35,493 bases of DNA from Planctomycetaceae bacterium (GTDB taxonomy: Bacteria; Planctomycetota; Planctomycetia; Pirellulales; Pirellulaceae). A model generated the notes under the pieces. The model did not search any database and was not told where the DNA came from. It worked only from the letters and a program-made list of their open reading frames with translations. The DNA is taken from the NCBI GenBank assembly GCA_007694185.1, contig RECD01000191.1, positions 1 through 35,493 on the forward strand, given 5' to 3'. A program made the position numbers and the translations under genes. Below are positions 1 through 7,545 of this stretch, piece after piece. Position 1 is the stretch's first letter; the number at the start of each line of letters is the position of its first letter.

Positions 1-430
1 GATCACCTGGACGACGGGCGGATGAAACGGGTGAATAGGTATCAGCGATCCGAGTCCTTCCGTTCGGACGACCGCCGGAGAACAAAATACCCGATCGCGG
101 AAACGATCGAAATCGATCCTCGATGCGTCGTCTCTCTCTTTCGCGACGGAAACCGCAGATCGAACGGCGGGATCGTGCCCGAAATCCCGATGTTGCGGGC
201 GATTGACACCGCACTGCGGCGGCTTCGCGGTCTCCGTTCACCCAGCAGGTTGGTGGTGAGGCAAACGGCTCTCGCCGACCAACCGGCGTGGTGAATTCCG
301 CTATTCGATGGTATAGTTCGTGGCGAGTCGGGTGAACCCGGTTCTCCCCCCACCCTCAGCTTGCACCTCACCCGAAGTTCGCCCGGCTTGTGGCGGACGG
401 AACACCAAAGACCCAGGAATCGCGTTCACG
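1..430. other. Upstream non-coding stretch, no supported gene
   Basis: I find no convincing gene here. One plus-strand frame stays open from the window edge to a TGA at about 294, but its product is Arg-rich, without recognisable domains, and looks like the usual spurious reading of GC-rich DNA; the 3' tail of a gene lying mostly outside the window cannot be excluded. A TATAGT at 312-317 could be a -10 box for the sulfite reductase gene, but the hexamer about 17 bp upstream (TGGTGA) is a poor -35, so the promoter is only a suggestion. Confidence 0.4.
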
Positions 431-2137
431 ATGGCAACCGATGCCCCCAAGCTCAGCCCGGTCGAATCGATCAAGCAGGCCAGCGAACACCTTCGAGGCA
501 CGATCGGCCAAGAGTTGCAGGACCCGGTCGATCACTTCGACAAAGACAACATTCAACTGCTGAAGTTCCACGGGACCTACCAACAGGACGATCGCGACTC
601 CCGCGGCGGCGGTAGCGGCAAGACCTACTCGATGATGCTCCGCTGCCGAATTCCCGGCGGGATCTTGTCGAGCGACCAGTTCATCGCACACCTCGATCTG
701 TGCGACACGCTGGGCAACGCGACGATGAAGTTGACCACGCGTCAAACGATCCAGTTGCACGGGATCCTGAAGAGCGACCTGAAGGCGACGATCGCCCGGA
801 TCAACCAGATCGGGCTGTCGACACTGGCGGCTTGCGGCGACGTGAATCGCAACGTGATGTGCTGCCCTGCTAAGCGGAACGATCCGGTGCGCAAGCAGAT
901 GCAGCAACTCTGCTACGACATCGCGATCGCCCTGGCGCCCCAAACGAAGGCTTATCACGAGCTTTGGATGACCGACGAATCGGGCGAAAAGACGCTCGTC
1001 GGCGGCGCCCGCGAAAGCGACGTGGTCGAACCGCTGTACGGGGCGACTTACCTGCCACGCAAATTCAAGATGGCGGTGGGGCTCCCCGAAGACAACTGCG
1101 TCGACTTGTACACGAACGACATCGGCCTGTTGACGATCCATCGCGACGGCGAGGTGCTCGGGTACAACGTGATCGTCGGCGGCGGGATGGGGACCACCCC
1201 CAGCGCCCAAAAGACGCATCCGTTGCTGGCTCAGCGGATGGCGTTCGTCACGCCCGACCAGGTGATCGACGTCTGCAAGGCGATCCTGATGGTCCAACGC
1301 GATCACGGCAACCGCGAAGACCGCAAGGTGGCGCGGATGAAGTACTTGGTCGAGAACTGGGGGATCGAAAAATTCCGCAGCATGGTCGAGGAGTACTACG
1401 GATCGCCGCTGGCCGATTGCACCCCCGATGACGTTCACGGCTTCGATGACCACATCGGTTGGCAAGACCAAGGCGACGGGCTGTGGTCGTACGGGCTGAA
1501 TGTCGAAAACGGGCGGCTGTATGACAACGATCAACGCCAACTGAAGGCGGGCTTGCGAGCCGTCTGCGCCCGGTTCAACTCCGAAATCCGGCTGACGTCG
1601 CACCAGAGCATGATCTTTTGCGACATCCGTCCGGAGGATCGTGACGAGTTGTTGCAAATCCTCCGTGATCACCAAGTGCCGTTGTCGGAAGACTTCAGCG
1701 AGATCCGGCGTTGGTCGATGGCTTGCGTCGCGCTGCCGACGTGTGGCTTGGCGATCACCGAAAGCGAACGGGCCCTCCCCGGGATCATCGATGACCTCGA
1801 AGGGCCGATCGCGAAACTCGGCTTGCAACGCGACCAGTTCACCTTGCGGATGACCGGTTGCCCGAACGGTTGTGCCCGTCCCTACAACAGCGACCTGGCG
1901 ATTGTCGGCAAGGCGAAAGGGAAATACACGCTGTTCGTCGGCGGCGCGCTGCTGGGCAACCGCCTGAATTACATCTACAAAGATCTGGTCCCGCACGAAA
2001 CGATCGCCCAAGAGATCATCGGCGTGCTCGCCGCCTACAAGGCGAACCGCGTTGATGGCGAAACGCTCGGCGGGTTCTGCGATCGCGTCGGACGCGACCA
2101 ATTGGAAGCGCTCGCGGACGCCGCACCGAAACCCTGA
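431..2137 (+). CDS. cysI: Assimilatory sulfite reductase, siroheme/[4Fe-4S] hemoprotein subunit
   Basis: This enzyme carries out the six-electron reduction of sulfite to sulfide for cysteine synthesis, in the cytoplasm. The 568-residue length matches CysI/ferredoxin-sulfite reductases. The siroheme-[4Fe-4S] ligands are visible as CxxxxxC (C432, C438 in CVALPTC) and CxxxC (C477, C481 in [10 protein letters not shown]). The substrate-binding Arg/Lys elements [17 protein letters not shown] and PRKFK are present, and GDVNRNV is typical of sulfite rather than nitrite reductases. The frame is open further upstream to 320, but the ATG at 431 begins the conserved sequence ([10 protein letters not shown]), so I choose it. 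No flavoprotein CysJ gene lies nearby, so whether the donor is NADPH-flavoprotein or ferredoxin cannot be decided. A siroheme nitrite reductase is the less likely alternative. Confidence 0.93.
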   Translation: MATDAPKLSPVESIKQASEHLRGTIGQELQDPVDHFDKDNIQLLKFHGTYQQDDRDSRGGGSGKTYSMMLRCRIPGGILSSDQFIAHLDLCDTLGNATMKLTTRQTIQLHGILKSDLKATIARINQIGLSTLAACGDVNRNVMCCPAKRNDPVRKQMQQLCYDIAIALAPQTKAYHELWMTDESGEKTLVGGARESDVVEPLYGATYLPRKFKMAVGLPEDNCVDLYTNDIGLLTIHRDGEVLGYNVIVGGGMGTTPSAQKTHPLLAQRMAFVTPDQVIDVCKAILMVQRDHGNREDRKVARMKYLVENWGIEKFRSMVEEYYGSPLADCTPDDVHGFDDHIGWQDQGDGLWSYGLNVENGRLYDNDQRQLKAGLRAVCARFNSEIRLTSHQSMIFCDIRPEDRDELLQILRDHQVPLSEDFSEIRRWSMACVALPTCGLAITESERALPGIIDDLEGPIAKLGLQRDQFTLRMTGCPNGCARPYNSDLAIVGKAKGKYTLFVGGALLGNRLNYIYKDLVPHETIAQEIIGVLAAYKANRVDGETLGGFCDRVGRDQLEALADAAPKP

Positions 2138-2312
2138 TCTCGCACTCTCCGTCACGGCGACCTTGCGATTGGCGGATCGGTCGGGCACCCGGCCGATCCG
2201 CCGCGATCTGACCGAACGAACGAAAACCCTTTTCCAGCATCCTTCCCGGCATCACGGCCCGGCCGAATCGTACGACCCGGCCGAACGACGCCTCCAAAAC
2301 GAAATCTTGACC

Positions 2313-3194
2313 ATGAAACTCGCCAAGTTCGTTGCGTCCCAAACCGATTCGTCCGATATCCCCGGCGTCGGCATCGTGGGCGAACAAGCCCTGACGCCGA
2401 TCGACCTGTCAGCGGGCGGCTTCTCCTGCTTGGCGGATTTACTCTTCTCAGCCGACCCGGTCGCCGCGGCCGGATCGTTGCCCAAAGGCGACCCGATCCT
2501 GCTGAACGACGTCCGCTGGTTGCCGCCGATCGACCAACAAGAAGTCTGGGCGGCGGGCGTGACTTACAAACGGAGTCAGACGGCGCGGATGGAGGAATCG
2601 GAAGCCGCCGCGTCGTGCTACGACCGCGTCTACACCGCCGACCGTCCCGAGATCTTTTTCAAGGCTAACCCGGGCCGGGTCCGCGGTCACGGGCAGCCGC
2701 TGCGGATTCGCCGCGACAGCCATTGGAACGTTCCCGAACCGGAAATCACCTTGGTGATCACCCCGAAGATGAAGATCGTCGGGTTGTGCGTCGGCAACGA
2801 CATGAGCTCCCGTGACATCGAAGGTGACAACCCGCTCTACTTGCCTCAAGCCAAGTGTTACGACGCTTGCGCAGGGCTGGGGCCCTGGATCGCCCTGCTC
2901 GATCCGCTGCCGCCGCCCGACCAAATCGCCGTCGACTTGAAAATCGTCCGCGGCGATGCGACCGTCTTCAGTGGCCAAACGAGCGGCGCCGAAATGGCCC
3001 GCGGATTCGAAGACCTGGTGAGTTGGCTGGGACGCGAAAACCTGTTCCCCCAGGGCGCGTTCCTGATGACCGGAACCGGGATCGTCCCCGACAGCGACTT
3101 CACACTGGAACCGGGCGATGTCGTCCACATCCGTATCGACCCCGTCGGAACGCTGACGAACACGATCGTTCGCGCGAGCGGCCCGCTGGTCTGA
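2313..3194 (+). CDS. Fumarylacetoacetase-fold enzyme, probable 2-keto-3-deoxypentonate dehydratase
   Basis: This 293-residue protein belongs to the fumarylacetoacetate hydrolase superfamily, metal-dependent enzymes acting on 2-oxo acids. The stretch [28 protein letters not shown] and WNVPEPE resembles the branch containing archaeal 2-keto-3-deoxy-D-arabinonate dehydratase (KdaD), which forms 2,5-dioxopentanoate (alpha-ketoglutarate semialdehyde). Candidate metal ligands are E142 and E144 of PEPE and D163 of GND; their spacing equals that recalled for the Sulfolobus KdaD ligands (E143, E145, D164). The frame is open upstream to 2052, overlapping the sulfite reductase gene, but homology starts at the ATG at 2313 (MKLAKF). 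It lies 94 bp upstream of a class III aminotransferase on the same strand. Family membership is strong. The exact substrate is inferred; another 2-oxo-acid hydrolase or isomerase is possible. Confidence 0.85.
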   Translation: MKLAKFVASQTDSSDIPGVGIVGEQALTPIDLSAGGFSCLADLLFSADPVAAAGSLPKGDPILLNDVRWLPPIDQQEVWAAGVTYKRSQTARMEESEAAASCYDRVYTADRPEIFFKANPGRVRGHGQPLRIRRDSHWNVPEPEITLVITPKMKIVGLCVGNDMSSRDIEGDNPLYLPQAKCYDACAGLGPWIALLDPLPPPDQIAVDLKIVRGDATVFSGQTSGAEMARGFEDLVSWLGRENLFPQGAFLMTGTGIVPDSDFTLEPGDVVHIRIDPVGTLTNTIVRASGPLV

Positions 3195-3288
3195 CCGAAA
3201 CATCCAGGCGAAGCGTCCGAGCGAAACGGCGGCACGCCCGCGCAGCCAGTTCCCTGACCCCGACGCGACACCCGCGGAATCCGCCGCG

Positions 3289-4590
3289 ATGCGATTCGAA
3301 CGCTCCCGTGACCTGCAATCTCGCGCGGCACGGGTGATCCCCAGCGGTTCGCATTGCCACGCCAAGGGAGCGTCGGAATACCCGCAAGCCTCGCCCGGTT
3401 TCATCGTTCGTGGCTCAGGCTGCCACGTCTGGGATTTGGACGGGAACGAGTTCATCGAGTTCGCTTCGGGGAATCGCTCGGTAACACTCGGGCATGCCTT
3501 CCCCGCTGTGCTGAACGCGGTCAAAGGTGAACTCGATCAGGGTGTCAATTTCTCACGACCGACGCCGATCGAAACGGCCGCCGCAGAAGCCTTGCTCGAG
3601 CTCGTCCCCGCTTCGGACATGGTCAAGTTTTGCAAGAACGGCTCGGACGCGACGACCGCTGCGCTGCGATTGGCCCGCGCCGCCACCGGCCGTGATCACA
3701 TCGCCTATTGCCGCGACCAACCTTTCTTTTCCAGCGACGATTGGTTCATCGCGACCACGCCGATGTCCGCCGGAATTCCCCGCTCGGTCGCAGAACTGAC
3801 CCTTCCTTTCGGTTACAACCGACCGGCGGAGTTGGCCCGTCTGTTCGCCGAGCTCCCCGATCGAATCGCCGCGGTGATTTTGGAACCGGCTCGCCAGGAG
3901 GAACCCCAAGACGATTTTCTTGGACAAGTCCGTCGGCTCTGCGACGCCCACGGCGCCGTGATGATCCTCGACGAAATGATCACCGGGTTCCGCTGGGATC
4001 TCGGCGGCGGGCAAGCTGTCTACGGCGTCCGGCCGGACCTCTCCTGCTGGGGTAAAGGCTTAGCGAACGGCTTCTCCGTCTCCGCCCTCTCCGGCATCCG
4101 CTCCCTGATGGAACTCGGCGGCCCACCGGACGGCGTGCCGGAAGTCTTCCTGTTGTCGACAACGCACGGGGCCGAACCGCACTCGCTGGCCGCCGCGATC
4201 GCGACGATCGATTGCTACCGCGAACAACCGGTGATCGAAACGCTTTACGCCCGCGGCCGCAGGCTGCGTGAAGGCTGCCAAGCCGCCATCCGTCAACTCG
4301 GGATCGAATCGGCATTCCAACTGGTCGGCCGGGACTGTTGTCTGAACTACGTCACCCGCGATTCGGCGGGTCAGCCCTCGGCGGGATTTCGTGCCCTGTT
4401 CTTGCAGGAAACCATCCGCCGTGGAGTCTTGGCCAGTTCTCTCGTGGTCAATTACTCACACGCCGAAGCCGACATCGATCGCGCGGTCGAAGCGATCGCC
4501 GGAGCGCTTGCCGTTTATCGCGACGCGCTCGAGTCCGGTTACGATCGCTTCTTGATCGGCGATGTCCCAAAACCGATCTACCGCCGCTGA
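3289..4590 (+). CDS. Class III PLP aminotransferase, glutamate-1-semialdehyde aminomutase-like
   Basis: A 433-residue fold-type I, class III aminotransferase. Near the N-terminus, RVIPSGSHCHAKGASEYP and GCHVWDLDGNEFIEFASGNRSVTLGH match the substrate and cofactor loops of the glutamate-1-semialdehyde 2,1-aminomutase (HemL) group. D228 of ILDEMITGFR should bind the pyridine nitrogen of PLP, and K256 of CWGKGLANG should form the Schiff base. The differences in the N-terminal half and the C-terminal FLIGDVPKPIYRR suggest a HemL-like paralogue rather than the tetrapyrrole enzyme itself; such paralogues occur in sugar and secondary metabolism. It follows the KdaD-like gene by 94 bp, so co-transcription is likely. 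No clear Shine-Dalgarno precedes the ATG at 3289, but it is the first ATG before conserved sequence. Substrate unknown. Confidence 0.85.
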   Translation: MRFERSRDLQSRAARVIPSGSHCHAKGASEYPQASPGFIVRGSGCHVWDLDGNEFIEFASGNRSVTLGHAFPAVLNAVKGELDQGVNFSRPTPIETAAAEALLELVPASDMVKFCKNGSDATTAALRLARAATGRDHIAYCRDQPFFSSDDWFIATTPMSAGIPRSVAELTLPFGYNRPAELARLFAELPDRIAAVILEPARQEEPQDDFLGQVRRLCDAHGAVMILDEMITGFRWDLGGGQAVYGVRPDLSCWGKGLANGFSVSALSGIRSLMELGGPPDGVPEVFLLSTTHGAEPHSLAAAIATIDCYREQPVIETLYARGRRLREGCQAAIRQLGIESAFQLVGRDCCLNYVTRDSAGQPSAGFRALFLQETIRRGVLASSLVVNYSHAEADIDRAVEAIAGALAVYRDALESGYDRFLIGDVPKPIYRR

Positions 4591-4666
4591 GCGATGCGAG
4601 GCAGCGGGGGCAACTGAGTGCGACCGGCCGCGAGTCGGTGATCCGTCCAACTTCGGTCCTTTCGGT

Positions 4667-4672
4667 TACAAT
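4667..4672 (+). promoter_or_regulatory. Candidate -10 element (TACAAT) upstream of the lactonase gene
   Basis: TACAAT, one mismatch from the sigma-70 -10 consensus, lies in the 228-bp gap between the aminotransferase and lactonase genes. The region 17 bp upstream has no good -35 hexamer. It suggests that the lactonase may have its own promoter with a leader of about 140 nt. Weak evidence on its own. Confidence 0.3.
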
Positions 4673-4806
4673 CAGGCCCGACGTAGGACTTCGTGCCGCC
4701 TGCGAAGCGACCGCGAAACCGACCGATGACCGCCGACCACTTTTCCTGACCCCTTGCGCAAGCCTCCCCCGGCGACTGAGCAAGGCCCTCCCCACTCGCG
4801 ACCCGC

Positions 4807-4812
4807 AAGGAG
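4807..4812 (+). promoter_or_regulatory. Ribosome binding site fixing a TTG start
   Basis: AAGGAG sits 6 nt upstream of the TTG at 4819. The TTG is directly followed by a codon series giving a textbook signal peptide. This is the deciding evidence for a non-ATG start of the lactonase gene. Confidence 0.75.
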
Positions 4813-4818
4813 TCTCCC

Positions 4819-5985
4819 TTGATCCGCATCCCACACTTCCCGCTCGCGTTGACCCTCTGCGCTGCCGCGTTGATGCCGGTCGGCGTTTCGCTGACATCAC
4901 CAGCCCGCGCGGCCGAGATCGACGTTTGGATCGGCACCGCGTCGTCGCAACTCAGCCAAGGCATCTATCACTGCACGCTCAACACCGACAACGGCAAGCT
5001 CTCCCCAGCCCGACTCGTTGCGGAAGCTTCCGGCCCGGGCTTCCTGGCGATGCACCCGAAGCTGCCGGTTCTCTATGCGGTCGGGACGCTTGATCGAACC
5101 CCCTCGGTGATCGCTTACACGATCGGCAAGGACCCGCAGGGCAAGTCGACACTGACCCAGATCGGGTCCCTGCCGATCGGTGACGGCGGCGGCACGCACC
5201 TCGCCGTCGACGCCACCGGCACCACGCTGTTGACCGCCCAGTACGGCGGCGGCTCGGTCGCCGTCTTCGCGCTCGCCGAAGACGGTTCGCTCGATCGACG
5301 CACCCAACTGATCAAACACGAAGGCGGTTCCCGCGTCGTCCAGGGACGTCAGGAAGCCCCCCACACGCACTGGGTCGGCTTCTCGCCCGACAACCGCTTC
5401 GCCTTCGCCCCCGATCTGGGGCTCGATCAAGTCGTCATCTACCGCGTCGATGCCGCCAAGTCGGAACTGGCTCCTCACGGCCATGCCGACGTTCCCCCCG
5501 GCGGCGGGCCTCGGCACATGAAGTTTCACCCCAGCGGCAAGTGGGCTTACGTGCTGAACGAACTTGACCTGACCGTCTCCGTGTTCGATTACGACGCCCA
5601 AGCGGGGACGATGACCCGCAAGCAGACGGTGCAGACCGTGCCGAGGCGGGCGTTGAACCGTGAGCAATTCGTCAGCGCGTCAGAGATCCGCGTTCACCCT
5701 TCAGGCAAATTCGTCTACTCGGCCAATCGCGGGCACGACACGATCACCGTTTTCGAGGTTGATGCCGATTCGGGAGAATTGAACGCGATCCAACGGGCGA
5801 ACGTCCGCGGGGCCACGCCACGGAATTTTAATCTCGACCCGTCCGCCAAATGGCTCCTGGCCGCCGGCCAGGATTCTCACTCCCTCGCCTCGTTCGTCGT
5901 CGATCCCGAAACGGGGACGTTGCAATTCAACCGCAGCGTCATTCACGTCCCGTCCCCGATCTGCGTGTTGTTTCAACCGGAATGA
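4819..5985 (+). CDS. Exported beta-propeller lactonase (6-phosphogluconolactonase-like family)
   Basis: A 388-residue protein of the seven-bladed propeller lactonase family (YbhE/Pgl type, muconate-cycloisomerase-like fold). Blade motifs recur: HWVGFSPDNRFAFAPDLG, GGGPRHMKFHPSGKWAYVLN and IRVHPSGKFVYSANRGHDT. Members open sugar lactones or are of unknown substrate. The first 30 residues form a signal peptide (basic MIRIPHF, hydrophobic LALTLCAAALMPVGVSL, likely cleavage after PARA), so the enzyme should act outside the cytoplasm. That makes a role on free sugar lactones likelier than one on cytosolic 6-phosphogluconolactone. The start is TTG, supported by an AAGGAG 6 nt upstream; no in-frame ATG keeps the signal peptide. 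It lies downstream of the KdaD-like and aminotransferase genes. Confidence 0.85.
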   Translation: MIRIPHFPLALTLCAAALMPVGVSLTSPARAAEIDVWIGTASSQLSQGIYHCTLNTDNGKLSPARLVAEASGPGFLAMHPKLPVLYAVGTLDRTPSVIAYTIGKDPQGKSTLTQIGSLPIGDGGGTHLAVDATGTTLLTAQYGGGSVAVFALAEDGSLDRRTQLIKHEGGSRVVQGRQEAPHTHWVGFSPDNRFAFAPDLGLDQVVIYRVDAAKSELAPHGHADVPPGGGPRHMKFHPSGKWAYVLNELDLTVSVFDYDAQAGTMTRKQTVQTVPRRALNREQFVSASEIRVHPSGKFVYSANRGHDTITVFEVDADSGELNAIQRANVRGATPRNFNLDPSAKWLLAAGQDSHSLASFVVDPETGTLQFNRSVIHVPSPICVLFQPE

Positions 5986-6110
5986 TCCGTCGCTTCCGGG
6001 CGACATTGGGAGTTTTGTGGCGATTGTATCGTCAGCAATTGAGGATCTGCCTATTTCTGGATGGCATGAAGAACAACATGCGAACTCCCTTCAAGTAAGA
6101 TCGGAGGTCG

Positions 6111-6130
6111 AAAGGCCGAAGCGGCCTTTT
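6111..6130 (+). terminator. Probable intrinsic terminator downstream of the lactonase gene
   Basis: AAAGGCCG-AAG-CGGCCTTT forms a perfect 8-bp stem with a 3-nt loop, and the stem runs into a TTTT. It lies 126 bp after the lactonase stop codon. The T-tract is short, so it could instead be a repeat-type hairpin. Confidence 0.5.
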
Positions 6131-6144
6131 CCCGGAACCGTTCG

Positions 6145-6164
6145 ATGGCTCCTTTCGGAGCCAT
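6145..6164. repeat. Second perfect hairpin, 8-bp stem
   Basis: ATGGCTCC-TTTC-GGAGCCAT is a perfect 8-bp inverted repeat with a 4-nt loop, 15 bp after the preceding hairpin. There is no T-tract. Two adjacent GC-rich hairpins suggest an mRNA-end stabiliser or a short palindromic repeat unit. Confidence 0.5.
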
Positions 6165-6241
6165 GATTGGGGCCAGGTCACAGCAGGAATCAGGTGTCGC
6201 GTGTAACGATGCGATCGACGCCCGCAAGGATTCGCAATTTC

Positions 6242-6787
6242 ATGTCATTCGAACGCGGCGCACCGTTGATGACCCAACCGCTCCATTTTGAGGATCTCTG
6301 TCCCGGGGATTCCTGGGATAGTCCCTGGCGTGAAATTTCGGCCGAAGACGTCGCCGACTTTGCCAACCTGACGGGCGATCACGACCCGCTGCACACCGAC
6401 CAGTTGATCGACCAGGAATCGCCTTTCGGCGGCCCGGTCGCCCACGGCTTGTTGGGGCTCAGCATCTTGGCGGGACTGTCGAGCCAGCATCCCGCGGTGG
6501 CGACGCTGGCGCTCGTTTCGGTTCGCGAGTGGACGTTCCTATCGCCGATCTTTTTTGGCGATTCCGTTCGGGCTCGAACCCGCGTGCTGAGCGTCGTCCG
6601 ACATGGCCGTCGTGCCGGCCGCGTCACTTGGGTGCGGGAACTGGTGAACCGCGAAGGACGTGTGGTTCAGCGTGGCCAATTCGAAACGCTGGTCGCCACC
6701 CAAGCTCGCCAGCAGGTCGCTAACCAAGCTCGCCAGCAGGTTTCCAACCGCAATCACAATGCCACGCCGGTTTCCGAAACCGGCTGA
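6242..6787 (+). CDS. MaoC-type hot-dog hydratase
   Basis: A hot-dog-fold protein of the MaoC / (R)-enoyl-CoA hydratase family, which add water to 2-enoyl thioesters. The motif TGDHDPLHTD places D46 and H51 with the Asp-x4-His spacing of the PhaJ catalytic pair, followed by PVAHGLLGLSI, the conserved hydratase element. Two starts are possible. The ATG at 6242 has AAGGA at 6226-6230, 11 nt upstream, giving 181 residues; the ATG at 6269 (MTQPLHFEDL) begins right at the conserved domain but lacks a ribosome site, giving 172. I favour 6242. The C-terminus carries a tandem 8-residue duplication (TQARQQVA, NQARQQVS). No fatty-acid or polyhydroxyalkanoate genes lie nearby, so the substrate is open. 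Confidence 0.82.
   Translation: MSFERGAPLMTQPLHFEDLCPGDSWDSPWREISAEDVADFANLTGDHDPLHTDQLIDQESPFGGPVAHGLLGLSILAGLSSQHPAVATLALVSVREWTFLSPIFFGDSVRARTRVLSVVRHGRRAGRVTWVRELVNREGRVVQRGQFETLVATQARQQVANQARQQVSNRNHNATPVSETG
6700..6741 (+). repeat. 24-bp tandem duplication inside the hydratase C-terminus
   Basis: The 18-mer CCAAGCTCGCCAGCAGGT occurs at 6700-6717 and again at 6724-6741, an exact 24-nt period. It adds one 8-residue QARQQV unit to the protein tail, beyond the hot-dog domain. The near-identity of the copies points to a recent slippage event. Confidence 0.85.
6766..6784. terminator. Hairpin at the convergent hydratase/CBS gene junction
   Basis: GCCGGTTT-CCG-AAACCGGC is a perfect 8-bp stem with a 3-nt loop, ending just before the TGA (6785-6787) of the hydratase gene. 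The genes on either side converge with only 38 bp between stop codons, so this is a reasonable bidirectional transcription end, though there is no U-tract and the stem lies within coding sequence. Confidence 0.35.
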
Positions 6788-6825
6788 GCCGCGACGGCGG
6801 GGCCGCCCATTCACCCAGATTCGGA

Positions 6826-7332
6826 TCAGCTCTTCGGAAAGTACCGCAGGTTGATCACTTGGCGGAGATCCGGTCGGAAATGCCGTGACTCCTGCTGCGT
6901 TTCCGTTTGCACGGCGACCTTCTCGAGCGCCCGCAAGATGTCGCGTCGGCTGACGACCCCCAGCAGGTGGCCGTCTTCGTCCGTGACCGGCGCGTGCCGC
7001 AACCCGTGGTGCGCGAACAGCGAGCAGATCGAAAACAGGTCGGTCTCGGGCGCCACGCAGACCGGGTGACGCTTCATCATGGTCGCCACCGTCCGCGGTG
7101 GCCGAGGACTGCCATAAAACAGATCGTCAGCGAGATGGTCCATGCAGTCCCGTTCGCCGATCACGCCGACCACCAGGCTCCGCGTGCCGTCAGCTTTCAC
7201 CACCGGTGCGAACGACAGCTCATGCTCCGTCAAAAACGGCACCAACTCGGCGAGCGACATCGTTTCTTCGACCGTGCGGACGCGCGAGGTCATCAGGTCA
7301 GCGGCGGTGTCCGTGGGACGGGAACTGGTCAT
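6826..7332 (-). CDS. CBS-domain pair protein
   Basis: A 168-residue stand-alone protein with two CBS domains, about residues 13-65 (AADLMTSRVRTVEETMSLAELV ... VVGVIGERD) and 84-137 (MMKRHPVCVAPETDLFSICSLF ... LLGVVSRRDIL). CBS pairs (Bateman modules) bind adenine nucleotides and act as energy or ligand sensors, usually on a partner protein. There is no catalytic domain or membrane segment. The start is the ATG ending at 7332, with AGGA about 10 nt upstream. Its gene converges with the hydratase gene and has no obvious operon partner, so the target is unknown. Confidence 0.85.
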   Translation of the reverse strand: MTSSRPTDTAADLMTSRVRTVEETMSLAELVPFLTEHELSFAPVVKADGTRSLVVGVIGERDCMDHLADDLFYGSPRPPRTVATMMKRHPVCVAPETDLFSICSLFAHHGLRHAPVTDEDGHLLGVVSRRDILRALEKVAVQTETQQESRHFRPDLRQVINLRYFPKS

Positions 7333-7454
7333 CGTGATCGTTTCCTGAAACGGTTAGAGGAGATCGTCATGTGCCGATCGGTTGGCAGGAATCGCACCCT
7401 CCGATCCCTCGCCGCGCAAAGGTATCAGCTAAAGATCATGGGGCAAAAAATGTC

Positions 7455-7462
7455 AGGTACCT
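7455..7462. repeat. AGGTACCT palindrome in a TGTCAGGTACCTTT context
   Basis: The 213-bp gap between the CBS gene and the anti-sigma-like gene contains TGTCAGGTACCTTT, built around a perfect 8-bp palindrome and preceded by a run of A. Similar sequences occur near REP-type intergenic repeats in other genomes, but only one copy is seen in this window, so it is weakly supported. Nothing else of note was found in the gap. Confidence 0.25.
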
Positions 7463-7545
7463 TTCGCGAGGCACTCGAACTTCGGCTGCTTTGCACCAAT
7501 GGTACCGTGCATTTCATTGCCGCTCCATGCGGCCCGCAGACGGAA

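Noticed and set aside
368-2188. A long minus-strand open frame (606 codons) antisense to the sulfite reductase gene
   Set aside because: It mirrors the codon structure of the gene opposite, has no family resemblance, and the plus-strand gene has all the expected catalytic residues.
2448-3524. Minus-strand open frame of 358 codons across the FAH-fold gene
   Set aside because: Composition is that of a reverse-complement shadow, and it covers conserved catalytic motifs on the other strand.
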